A DNA stretch of 64,000 bases from Terriglobales bacterium (lineage in GTDB: Bacteria; Acidobacteriota; Terriglobia; Terriglobales; Acidobacteriaceae), in the NCBI GenBank assembly GCA_035561515.1, contig DATMXP010000027.1:1-64000 (forward strand). The letters are read 5' to 3'. Position 1 is the stretch's first letter; each line of letters opens with the position of its first letter. The position numbers and the translations under genes were made by a program. The notes beneath the pieces are model-generated. The model was given only the letters and a program-made list of their open reading frames with translations, made no database searches and was not told where the DNA came from. Of this stretch, positions 1 to 8,104 are shown piece by piece.

Positions 1-1
1 A

Positions 2-148
2 GGGACGAAAACCGCCACCTTGACTCCAGGCACACGACTTCAGCCCAATAGCATCTATATGGCAGTCATCAAAGGAACCGTGAAAGATCTGGCAGGAAAT
101 GCCATGGGTGCTGACTATATTTGGACGTTCCAAACCGGGGCAGAGTAG
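2..148 (+). CDS. C-terminal fragment of a surface protein with a Big_5-type Ig-like domain (partial, 5' end outside window)
   Basis: An open frame enters the window at base 2 and ends at TAG 146-148, giving the last 48 residues of a protein. The text includes TPGTRLQPNSIYMAVI, then DLAGN, and ends WTFQTGAE. This is the usual ending of bacterial Ig-like (Big_5/SbsA-type) repeats, in which a beta strand with a Tyr is followed by DxxGN and a closing W-x-F. The domain call comes from this pattern only. The rest of the protein, its export signal and its function lie upstream of the window. Such domains are normally found in large secreted or surface-bound proteins. Confidence 0.6.
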   Translation, partial: GTKTATLTPGTRLQPNSIYMAVIKGTVKDLAGNAMGADYIWTFQTGAE

Positions 149-238
149 GTCAGCAAAATATTTTAGGCAAGCACCGGCGTTCCAGATAGTCGCAGCAAAA
201 TCTCAAATTGTGTGGGTGAACAGGGGCCGTGGCACTCA

Positions 239-354
239 GGGCTAACTTGTTGTTCCTCCTTTTCTCAAGCCCACCGCGGTCATGGACAAACGTTCCGGGC
301 ACGATTGATCGGTGCACCTCACATCCAAATTAGCCCGGCTATGCTAAGTTAGCC
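239..354. repeat. Three TTAGCC-type repeats before the sigma-54 activator gene
   Basis: GGCTAACTT at 240-248 is matched in inverted form by AAGTTAGCC at 346-354, directly before the ATG at 357. A further TTAGCCC lies at 330-336, again inverse to GGGCTAA at 239-245. The arms are far apart, so a looped operator or an activator-binding set is more plausible than a hairpin. Chance is not excluded. Confidence 0.3.
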
Positions 355-356
355 GC

Positions 357-2438
357 ATGTCGGGTAGGAGCGATCATACATTTACTGCGACAGAGGACAG
401 ATACCGAGCATTGCTCGAGGTGTCGAGCGCAATTGCTGCCCAGTCGAACGTAGATGCCATTCTTCGCAGCCTTCGAGCTTTGCTTTCTTCAGTTGTTGCT
501 TTCAATTCCATCACTCTCTTATTGCTAGAACCTGACAAGCGGCACGTACGTGTTTTGGCATTCGACAAAACTCCGGGAAGTCCGGAGATCGAGGTCGGAA
601 CAACGGTTGCTTTTGCTGAAACGGCTGTCGAAAAGGTAATCGACGATCAAGAGGCTATATACATCCCGAATGTCGCTGAAGAGATAGAGAAAGTTCCGGA
701 ACTGGCATCACGGCATGCCAGCACTTCAGATTCTGTCTACGCATTTCCAATATCGGTTTCAGAGAAAAAGCTTGGCGCATTATTGTTTGCCCGGGGTAAT
801 CACAAGGAGTTCAAGACCGAAGAAGTTGAACTAATGAGGTCGGTGGCTGCACACGTTGCAGTTGCACTTGATTGTGCCTTGGCAAACGACGCCGCGATCC
901 TTTATCAGGGGCAACTGTCGCAAGAAAGGGATCGGTTCAAGCTTCTCCTTGAGATCAATAATTACGTTGCCTCTCATTTAGAGATCAAGGACCTGTTTCG
1001 ATCCACGTCTGCAGCTCTTATCCGGTATTTTGCGCATGATTTCACAGGATTCTGGTTAATCGACAAAAAGTCCAAGAAATTGGAATGTGCTTTTCTGGAA
1101 TTCCCGGGGCGAGCGAGTTTTCTTGAGGATCTTCCTACCACGGAGATCACAGAAGAATCGCTGGAGAAAATGCGTGCGCGAACACCAGAACTTTGGTCTG
1201 CGGCAGATATAGAGAAGATCCCGAATCCGGGTCGCGACCGGTTGAAAGCAGAATCGATCGTGTCCCTCGCTGTCGCACCATTAGTTACATCGGGTGGCCC
1301 GCTCGGAGTGATTACACTTGGCAGTAGAAAGGCGAACAGCTTCGGGCAAAGAGACCTTGATCTCTTGTCGCAAATAAGCGGACAGCTTTCTCTAGCAGTT
1401 GACAACGCCTTGGCTTACGGACGACTTTCCGCGTCGAAGGCCCAATTGGAGCAAGAGAAACTCTATCTCGAATCGGAAATACGCTCTGAGTACAACTTTG
1501 AAGATATCGTGGGGAAGAGCGCCGCTCTGCAAAGAGTCCTTGAGCAGATTGCGATTGTTGCTCCCACCGATTCAACTGTATTGCTTCACGGCGAAACCGG
1601 CACCGGCAAAGAACTTATCGCACGCGCGATACACAGCTTAAGTCCGCGCAGAGACCGAACTTTCGTAAGACTGAACTGTGCGGCGATTCCGTCCGGTCTT
1701 GTCGAAAGTGAACTGTTTGGCCATGAGAAAGGCGCGTTCACGGGCGCGCTGATGCAAAAGCGTGGACGGTTTGAACTCGCGGATCACGGAACGCTGTTTC
1801 TAGACGAGATCGGCGATATCAATCTTGAGTTGCAGCCGAAGTTACTGCGAGCTTTGCAGGAACAAGAATTTGAACGGCTCGGAAGCACAAGGACAATTCA
1901 TGTTGATGTCCGATTGATCGCTGCAACCCATCGTGACCTTCTCGAGATGATAGCCAATGGGCAGTTTCGGGAAGATCTTTTCTACAGGCTGAATGTATTC
2001 CCCGTCGAAATACCTCCGCTCCGAGAGAGACGTGAAGATATTCCATTACTGGTGCACTATTTTGTCGCGCGGCTCTCCGCAAGAATGCGTAAGCGTATCA
2101 AGTCCATCCCGAAGCAGGCGATGGATGCGCTAGTGAGCGCTCCGTGGCCTGGGAACATCCGCGAACTGGAGAATCTCATGGAGCGCGCTGTTATTCTTAC
2201 GCAGGGTGAGGAATTGGTTGTTCCTGTTCGGGAACTGAAAAGATCCTCAGCGGCCAACGTCTCTTCTTATACAGGAGCGACCTTTTACGACGCCGAGCGT
2301 CACGCCATCATAGAGGCTTTGAAGGCGACATCAGGCAGAGTATCGGGCCCGGATGGTGCGGCCGAGCGCTTGGGACTGAAGCGCACAACACTACAGAACA
2401 AGATGAGACGACTCAAAATTACCAGGTCCGATTATTAG
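357..2438 (+). CDS. GAF-GAF-AAA-Fis sigma-54-dependent transcriptional activator (FhlA-like)
   Basis: This 693-residue enhancer-binding protein is predicted to remodel RNA polymerase-sigma54 in an ATP-dependent way. Two GAF sensor domains lie at about residues 15-175 and 195-355. The central AAA+ domain follows at about 383-620, with Walker A GETGTGKE at 412-419, the sigma54-contacting loop GAFTGA at 459-464 and Walker B LFLDEIGD at 480-487. A Fis-type helix-turn-helix closes the protein (AAERLGLKRTTLQNKM near the end). There is no response-regulator receiver domain, so the signal is probably a small molecule or redox state sensed by GAF, as in FhlA or NorR. The start at 357 gives a complete first GAF domain. 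The next operon carries a GG-N10-GC sigma-54 promoter, so it is the likely target. The ligand is unknown. Confidence 0.93.
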   Translation: MSGRSDHTFTATEDRYRALLEVSSAIAAQSNVDAILRSLRALLSSVVAFNSITLLLLEPDKRHVRVLAFDKTPGSPEIEVGTTVAFAETAVEKVIDDQEAIYIPNVAEEIEKVPELASRHASTSDSVYAFPISVSEKKLGALLFARGNHKEFKTEEVELMRSVAAHVAVALDCALANDAAILYQGQLSQERDRFKLLLEINNYVASHLEIKDLFRSTSAALIRYFAHDFTGFWLIDKKSKKLECAFLEFPGRASFLEDLPTTEITEESLEKMRARTPELWSAADIEKIPNPGRDRLKAESIVSLAVAPLVTSGGPLGVITLGSRKANSFGQRDLDLLSQISGQLSLAVDNALAYGRLSASKAQLEQEKLYLESEIRSEYNFEDIVGKSAALQRVLEQIAIVAPTDSTVLLHGETGTGKELIARAIHSLSPRRDRTFVRLNCAAIPSGLVESELFGHEKGAFTGALMQKRGRFELADHGTLFLDEIGDINLELQPKLLRALQEQEFERLGSTRTIHVDVRLIAATHRDLLEMIANGQFREDLFYRLNVFPVEIPPLRERREDIPLLVHYFVARLSARMRKRIKSIPKQAMDALVSAPWPGNIRELENLMERAVILTQGEELVVPVRELKRSSAANVSSYTGATFYDAERHAIIEALKATSGRVSGPDGAAERLGLKRTTLQNKMRRLKITRSDY

Positions 2439-2528
2439 TCAGAATGAATCCTGTTCTATCTTCATTAGCTACCTAGATTACGCTGTATTCCCCTCCTGCT
2501 CTCATATCGCTGAGAGCGCTTGCACCCT

Positions 2529-2564
2529 CCTCAAATGCCCGCATTCCGGCATTGACCTCAAATG
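2529..2564. promoter_or_regulatory. Candidate enhancer site: 9-bp direct repeats with an inverted repeat between them
   Basis: CCTCAAATG occurs at 2529-2537 and again at 2556-2564. Between and overlapping them is the inverted repeat ATGCC (2535-2539) / GGCAT (2548-2552). The set lies about 70-100 bases upstream of the sigma-54 promoter at 2631, a usual distance for the binding site of a sigma-54 activator. Assignment to the adjacent activator is inference. Confidence 0.4.
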
Positions 2565-2630
2565 GGCAGACCTGCGGTAGATACCCTTCGCGACATCTCG
2601 TAAATTCAACGACTTACAGCCGAAACTACG

Positions 2631-2646
2631 TGGCATGGGAAGTGCA
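2631..2646 (+). promoter_or_regulatory. Sigma-54 (-24/-12) promoter of the STAS-RND operon
   Basis: The sequence TGGCATG-GGAA-GTGCA has GG at 2632-2633 and GC at 2644-2645 with exactly ten bases between them, which is the defining GG-N10-GC spacing. It departs from the TGGCACG-N4-TTGCA consensus at two positions. It lies 37 bases before the STAS start codon and just after a gene for a sigma-54 activator, and that context strengthens the call. Confidence 0.6.
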
Positions 2647-2682
2647 CTCTTGAGAGACGAGTGAACCACGGAGGTTCAATCG

Positions 2683-2982
2683 ATGCTCAAGGTTGAGTTC
2701 CATGAAGCTGGCGGTGTGCTCACGCTACACATGGAGGGCAGATTCGTCGCGAAATTTGCAGAAGATGCCCGTGATCTGATTCTCCATTGCAAGGTTCCTT
2801 CGGGGCTCATTGTGGATCTATCGGACGTGAGCTTCGTGGATGCTGTCGGCGAGGACGTGTTGAGGTGGTTCGGCCGAATCGGGGCTTTGTTCCTAGCAGA
2901 CACTGCGTATTCCGTTGATGTTTGCGAACGATTGGATCTACCAGTGACAAAGCGATTCAGACAACACTCTTGGGTGATGTGA
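2683..2982 (+). CDS. STAS-domain protein without the usual phosphorylatable serine
   Basis: This 99-residue protein is a single STAS domain of the anti-anti-sigma type. The strand-helix pattern and the segment GLIVDLSDVSFVDAVGEDVL match the SpoIIAA/RsbV core, where the loop after the D-x-S-x-V-x-F-x-D strand normally reads DSSG. Here that loop is D53-A54-V55-G56, so the serine that a kinase anti-sigma factor would phosphorylate is absent. The protein may therefore bind a partner constitutively or do another STAS job. A GGAGG lies just before the ATG at 2683. It is the first gene of the sigma-54-driven operon and is followed by a sigma-factor-like gene, which hints at partner switching, but no anti-sigma kinase is nearby. 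Confidence 0.75.
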   Translation: MLKVEFHEAGGVLTLHMEGRFVAKFAEDARDLILHCKVPSGLIVDLSDVSFVDAVGEDVLRWFGRIGALFLADTAYSVDVCERLDLPVTKRFRQHSWVM

Positions 2983-3048
2983 TCGTTCGTACCCTCCCCC
3001 AAAGCAGCGCCCGGGCCGAATGGTTCGGGCGCGCTGAGCAGGCACTGC

Positions 3049-3708
3049 ATGTTTTGGCCAAGATCGAAAACTCGTAAGAAATCCAAGGATGCTCGGTTCG
3101 CCGATGCGGAGGAGATGCAAACGGCGTTTGCTCAACAGCACAAGGCCCTGTACTGGATCGCTCTTGCCATTACTGCTGACGAAGAACTTGCAACTGCATC
3201 CATCGTGGATGCGGCGAGCCTTGCCGAGTCGAACAATTGCGTTTTTCACGACTGGTTGAACCATTGGGCTCAGGTGGCAACGGCCCGTGTCGCTGTGGAG
3301 AAATGCCAGCGGCAAATCAGTTTGGCGGAGCGAGAGTATGGGCAACTGGCATGCTCGGAGTACAGGCAGGATAGCCTCTCCGACGAGCAGATTACAGCTC
3401 TTCAGGCGCTGAATCTGCGCCAACTCCATTACGATCTGGACGCATTGGCCAGATCGGCCCTGATACTTCGTGGCTGTCTACGCGTTTCGATCTACGAATG
3501 CACCCTCGTCTTGAAGGTCCCTCTTCGATCTGTGTTGAGTGCGTACAACAAGGCAATGCAGTGGTACGACGACACCGCCCAGCAGTTACAGCTTGAAGCA
3601 CAGCAACACCTTAATGCCACTGATTCAATTTCATTCGGATCAAGTCAAACCGATCTCGATCCTTTATTCCGTCGAAAGGACCAACCTCATGTTGTTCCAC
3701 AAAAATAA
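3049..3708 (+). CDS. Sigma-70 (ECF)-like protein, degenerate
   Basis: The 219-residue product has no clear catalytic motif. Residues 25-60 resemble a region 2 helix of ECF sigma factors (FAQQHKALYWIALAIT), and residues 132-172 (ARSALILRGCLRVSIYECT, then LVLKVPLRSVLSAYNKA) follow the region 4 helix-turn-helix layout in which an aromatic or hydrophobic residue precedes the turn and a V-x-S pair lies in the recognition helix. Key acidic and basic positions are poorly kept, so it may be a divergent sigma factor, a sigma-like regulator or an inactive relative. Ribosome binding before 3049 is weak. Its last 20 bases overlap the adaptor gene, which suggests coupled translation within the efflux operon. 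Direct RNA polymerase binding is unproven. Confidence 0.5.
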   Translation: MFWPRSKTRKKSKDARFADAEEMQTAFAQQHKALYWIALAITADEELATASIVDAASLAESNNCVFHDWLNHWAQVATARVAVEKCQRQISLAEREYGQLACSEYRQDSLSDEQITALQALNLRQLHYDLDALARSALILRGCLRVSIYECTLVLKVPLRSVLSAYNKAMQWYDDTAQQLQLEAQQHLNATDSISFGSSQTDLDPLFRRKDQPHVVPQK

Positions 3709-4930
3709 CTTCATACGCTATTCATCATTACTTTCACTTCTCGTCCTGCTCGCAATCATAGGAACAACCGGTTGCAGCAAAAAGTCCCAGGCCACACCGG
3801 CTGCGGGGCCTATGGAAGTTGCGGTTGTAAATGTCACTCCAGAGCGTTTAGGGCTGACGACCGAGTTGCCAGGCCGTACAGCGGCCTTTCTAGTAGCCGA
3901 GATTCGTCCGCAGGTAAATGGGCTCGTTAAGGAAAGGTTGTTCCAGGAAGGCAGCAGCGTAAAAGCCGGTGACCTTCTGTACCAGATCGACCCAGCTCCA
4001 TACAAAGCTGCGTACGAGCAGGTAAAAGCGGGGCTCGCAACAGCCGAAGCTGAACTCGCCACCGCGGAGGCAAATCTGCCTGCGATCAGGTTGCGCGAAC
4101 AAAGATTGAAGGGGCTTGCGTCCGTTCATGCCGTCGGGCAGCAGGATTACGACGATGCGAGTGCGGCACTGCGGCAGGCCGAGGCGACTGTCGAGGCACG
4201 CAAAGCAGCAGTCGCTATGAGCCGAGCTGCAGTTGAAAGCGCTCGCATCAACCTCGCTTACACGCCGATCCGTTCTCCTATCTCAGGCCGCATCGGTATT
4301 TCGAATGTGACGGTCGGTGCTATGGCGACCGCTTACCAACCTACCCCGTTTGCGGTTGTTCAGAAGCTAGATCCGATCTACGTCGATGTCGTTCAATCGA
4401 ATGCCGACCTGCTCCGCCTAAGGGAGAAGCTCGAAAGCGGCCGCCTTAAACGCAATGGTGCAGTTCAAGCCAAAGTGAAACTTATCCTGGAAGACGGCAC
4501 AGAGTATCCGCATTTGGGCAAGCTGCAATTTAGGGACGTAACGGTCGATCCGACAACGAGCTCCGTTACGCTGCGGCTCATTTTCCCCAATCCCCATCAG
4601 ACTCTTCTTCCTGGCATGTTCGTTCGAGCAATTGTGCAAGAGGGAGAGGACCAGCAAGCATTAATGATTCCGCAACAGGCAGTAACGCGCGACGCAAAGG
4701 GCACACCCGTCGTGTGGTTGGTGAACAAGGATAATAAGCTCGAGCAGCGTTTTCTTGAACTCGATCGCGCGATCGGCGACAAGTGGCTAGTGAGCACCGG
4801 ACTAGCTGCGGGTGACCGGGTGGTGATGGAAGGATCTCAGAAAGTTCCCCCTGGATCTTCCGTCCGTGCAGTCGCATTCGATAGTCCGACCAAAACCGCT
4901 GACCCAAGTGCGGTGGAAGGGGGCAAGTAA
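3689..4930 (+). CDS. RND efflux periplasmic adaptor lipoprotein (AcrA/MexA family)
   Basis: This is the membrane-fusion subunit (413 residues) that bridges the inner-membrane RND pump and the outer-membrane channel. The start at 3689 is chosen because AAAGGA lies eight bases upstream and because the product then begins with a hydrophobic signal ending in IIGTTGC, a lipobox with the acylated Cys at residue 29. An upstream in-frame extension would lie inside the preceding gene. Mature features in order are a half lipoyl motif (VAEIRPQVNGLV), a helical hairpin rich in Ala/Glu (AELATAEANL), the second lipoyl half (LAYTPIRSPISGRIG) and beta-barrel/membrane-proximal domains. The stop overlaps the pump start in TAATG, so the two are translationally coupled. 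Confidence 0.93.
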   Translation: MLFHKNNFIRYSSLLSLLVLLAIIGTTGCSKKSQATPAAGPMEVAVVNVTPERLGLTTELPGRTAAFLVAEIRPQVNGLVKERLFQEGSSVKAGDLLYQIDPAPYKAAYEQVKAGLATAEAELATAEANLPAIRLREQRLKGLASVHAVGQQDYDDASAALRQAEATVEARKAAVAMSRAAVESARINLAYTPIRSPISGRIGISNVTVGAMATAYQPTPFAVVQKLDPIYVDVVQSNADLLRLREKLESGRLKRNGAVQAKVKLILEDGTEYPHLGKLQFRDVTVDPTTSSVTLRLIFPNPHQTLLPGMFVRAIVQEGEDQQALMIPQQAVTRDAKGTPVVWLVNKDNKLEQRFLELDRAIGDKWLVSTGLAAGDRVVMEGSQKVPPGSSVRAVAFDSPTKTADPSAVEGGK

Positions 4931-7900
4931 TGCTGTCCCGCTTCTTCCTAAACAGGCCTGTTTTTGCCTGGGTGATCGCGATCGCGATGATGGTAGGAGG
5001 TGGATTGGCGATCTACAATCTGCCGATTTCGCAGTATCCACCGATCGCACCTCCTTCGATATCAATTACAGCTACTTATCCCGGCGCCTCCGCAAAGACG
5101 GTTGAGGATAGTGTGGTCCAGATCATCGAGCAGAAGATGACCGGACTTGACCGCATGCTCTATATGTCCGCGACCAGTGACTCGTCTGGCCAGGGTGCAA
5201 TTACGCTTACATTTTCACCCGGAACCGATCCAGACCTCGCATGGTCAAAGGTGCAAAACAAACTGCAATTGGCGATGCCCATGCTTCCGGAGGTCGTGCA
5301 GCGTCAGGGCGTTGTCGTGAGCAAATCCACTCGCAACTATCTGATGTTAGTGGGGCTCGTATCAGAGAATCCGAACGTTGGTCAGAATGACCTAAGTGAC
5401 TACGGGATTTCGCAGATTCAGCCATCGCTGGCTCGCGTACCGGGTGTCGGAGAGGTGGAAGCTTTCGGATCGCAGTATGCGATGCGGATCTGGCTGAATC
5501 CCGACAAACTCACGCAATTCAACATGACCTCGGATGACGTAGTCGCAGCCGTTCGAGCTTACAACGTCGAAGTCTCCGCCGGGCAGTTCGGGGGAATGCC
5601 AGCCGTACCCGGCCAGCGCTTGAATGCTTCCATCGTCGTGCAGTCGCTGTTGAAGACTCCGGAAGAGTTCGGGGCTATCCCCATTCGAAACAATCCAGAC
5701 GGCTCGATCGTGCGCGTGCGCGATATTGGACGAACTGAGCTGGGTACAGAGTTTGATATGGCCCGCCTGAAGTTTAATGGCAAGCCGGCTGCCATACTTG
5801 CCGTAAGACAGGAAGCGGGCGCGAACGCTCTGGACACCGCTGACGGCGTAAAGGCCAAGATGCAGGAGTTGTCGCGGTACTTTCCTGCAGGAATGAAGGT
5901 TGTCTACCCGTACGACACGACACCGTTTGTGAGAGTCGCCATCGGCGAAGTGGTGAAGACCCTGATTGAAGCCATCATCCTGGTCTTCCTCATCATGTAC
6001 CTGTTCCTCGGCAACATGCGAGCTACTCTAGTGCCCACGATCGCGGTTCCAGTCGTCATTCTGGGCACATTTGGGGTTCTCGGGCTTCTGGGATTCTCGA
6101 TCAACATGCTCACCATGTTCGCCATGGTGCTGGCCATCGGATTGTTGGTGGATGACGCTATCGTCGTCGTTGAGAACGTAGAACGAGTGATGAGTGAAGA
6201 AGGCTTGTCACCGCTGGAAGCGACCCGTAAGTCCATGGACGAGATCACGGGAGCGTTGGTGGGGATAGGACTCGTTCTGTCTGCCGTGTTCGCACCTATG
6301 ATCTTCTTTCCGGGTTCCACCGGCGTTATCTACCGTCAGTTTTCTGCGACTGTGATCGCTTCCATGCTGCTGTCGGTGCTGGTCGCGTTGATCTTGACGC
6401 CGGTCCTCTGTGCTTCTCTTTTAAAGCCAGTTGAAAAAGGACACGAAGCCGCCGAGAGCGGATCTCGGTTTCTACGCCCATTTTTCCTTTGGTTTGATCG
6501 GGCGTTTTACTGGATAAGAAGCAAATACACATCTCTGGTCGGTCACATTCTCGCTTCAAAAACTCCTTATGTCCTCGCCTTCGTCTTGATTGTTGCCGCA
6601 CTTGGCTTTCTGTTTCACCGAATGCCTACCGCCTATTTGCCGGACGAAGATCAAGGCGTGTTGATGGTGGCTGTCCAACTTCCAGCCGGCTCCACGGTTG
6701 AGCAAACTGAGGAGGTCATGACAAAGGTTCGGAAGCACATGCTCGAAGATCAGAAGGAAGCTGTGGCCTCCTGCATGACCGTGTCAGGGGTGAGTTTTTC
6801 TGGGCATGGCCAGAACCAGGGTATGGCATTCGTCATGTTGCGTGATTGGGAACTGCGCAATCGCGAGGATCTTCGCGTAAAGGCCGTTGCAGCGAAGGCC
6901 ACCAGGGCGTTTGCGGGTCTGCGAAATGCAATGGTTTTTGCTGTTCCGCCTCCCCCTGTGACGGAGCTCGGCATGTCCACTGGTTTCGACTTCATGCTTC
7001 AGGATCGAGGTGGTCTTGGACACGAGAAGCTGATGCAAGCCCGCGGTCAGTTACTGATGACGGCATCCAAGGATCCCAGGCTGATACGGACTCGCCCCAA
7101 TGGCTTAGATGATGTACCCGAATATCACACGGATATAGATCAGGGGAAGGCCGGAACCTTGGGTGTTCCTATCAATGCAGTCCACAGCACTATTTCAGCC
7201 AATTTTGGTAGTGCCTACGTCAATGATTTCATCCAGGGTGGGCGCGTTAAACGCGTCTACGTGCAGGCAGATGCGCCTTACAGGATGCTCCCGAATGACC
7301 TCTCGCGTCTTTACGTGCGGAACAACAAGGGCGGAATCCTGCCCGCATCCTCACTGATCTCGGAACATTGGATTTATGCCTCGCCCCGCCTGGAGCGGTA
7401 CAACAGTTTCCCGTCACTTCAATTCCTGGGCGAACCAGCTCCAGGGAAGAGTTCGGGCGAGGCCATGAGAGCCATGGAAGAGGCTGCTTCTAAGCTCCCC
7501 CAAGGCATTGGCTTTGAGTGGACAGGACTCTCTTACCAGGAACGTATGGCCCAGGCCCAAACGACTCTACTGTACTCGTTCTCGATTCTTGTCATCTTCC
7601 TTGTTTTGGCGGCTCTATATGAAAGTTGGTCGGTGCCAATCTCGATCTTGCTGGCGCTGCCACTGGGAGTGATTGGCGGTGTAGTCGCCTCAACCTCTCG
7701 GGGATTGCCGAATGATGTGTATTTTCAAATTGGTCTACTTACAGTTCTCGGTCTCACGACGAAGAACGCGATTCTGATTGTTCAGTTCGCAAAGATCAGA
7801 CTGGAACAAGGGGCTGGGTTGATCGAAGCTACTCTGGAAGCTGCGAAGCTGCGGCTCCGTCCTATCGTGATGACCTCATTGGCATTTGGCTTCGGCGTTC

Positions 7901-8103
7901 TTCCGTTGGCAATTGCGACTGGAGCTGGCGCTGGTGCCCAGAAGGCCATTGGAACAAGCGTCCTCGGTGGCATGATCACGGCCACCTTTCTCGCAATTTT
8001 CTTTATCCCATTGTTCTACGTCATGGTTGTTCAAATATTCCAAAAGACCCGCAGGAATCAGCAGGTCCATTCCCATGCGACTCCAGCTGTGGAGGAGCAA
8101 TAA
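4930..8103 (+). CDS. RND efflux inner-membrane transporter (HAE1/AcrB family)
   Basis: This 1057-residue proton-driven drug/solvent exporter has the normal HAE1 length. It starts FFLNRPVFAWVIAIAMM, the standard TM1, and shows two repeats of six membrane helices separated by large periplasmic loops. The proton-relay residues are present: the Asp pair in TM4 (LLVDDAIVVVENVERVM) and the Lys in TM10 (GLTTKNAILIVQFAK). Periplasmic motifs such as YLPDEDQGVLMV and GFDFMLQDRGG agree with AcrB/MexB. It lies between its adaptor and outer-membrane factor in one operon. Substrate range cannot be read from the sequence. The C-terminus ends with a short hydrophilic tail after TM12. Confidence 0.96.
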   Translation: MLSRFFLNRPVFAWVIAIAMMVGGGLAIYNLPISQYPPIAPPSISITATYPGASAKTVEDSVVQIIEQKMTGLDRMLYMSATSDSSGQGAITLTFSPGTDPDLAWSKVQNKLQLAMPMLPEVVQRQGVVVSKSTRNYLMLVGLVSENPNVGQNDLSDYGISQIQPSLARVPGVGEVEAFGSQYAMRIWLNPDKLTQFNMTSDDVVAAVRAYNVEVSAGQFGGMPAVPGQRLNASIVVQSLLKTPEEFGAIPIRNNPDGSIVRVRDIGRTELGTEFDMARLKFNGKPAAILAVRQEAGANALDTADGVKAKMQELSRYFPAGMKVVYPYDTTPFVRVAIGEVVKTLIEAIILVFLIMYLFLGNMRATLVPTIAVPVVILGTFGVLGLLGFSINMLTMFAMVLAIGLLVDDAIVVVENVERVMSEEGLSPLEATRKSMDEITGALVGIGLVLSAVFAPMIFFPGSTGVIYRQFSATVIASMLLSVLVALILTPVLCASLLKPVEKGHEAAESGSRFLRPFFLWFDRAFYWIRSKYTSLVGHILASKTPYVLAFVLIVAALGFLFHRMPTAYLPDEDQGVLMVAVQLPAGSTVEQTEEVMTKVRKHMLEDQKEAVASCMTVSGVSFSGHGQNQGMAFVMLRDWELRNREDLRVKAVAAKATRAFAGLRNAMVFAVPPPPVTELGMSTGFDFMLQDRGGLGHEKLMQARGQLLMTASKDPRLIRTRPNGLDDVPEYHTDIDQGKAGTLGVPINAVHSTISANFGSAYVNDFIQGGRVKRVYVQADAPYRMLPNDLSRLYVRNNKGGILPASSLISEHWIYASPRLERYNSFPSLQFLGEPAPGKSSGEAMRAMEEAASKLPQGIGFEWTGLSYQERMAQAQTTLLYSFSILVIFLVLAALYESWSVPISILLALPLGVIGGVVASTSRGLPNDVYFQIGLLTVLGLTTKNAILIVQFAKIRLEQGAGLIEATLEAAKLRLRPIVMTSLAFGFGVLPLAIATGAGAGAQKAIGTSVLGGMITATFLAIFFIPLFYVMVVQIFQKTRRNQQVHSHATPAVEEQ

Positions 8104-8104
8104 C

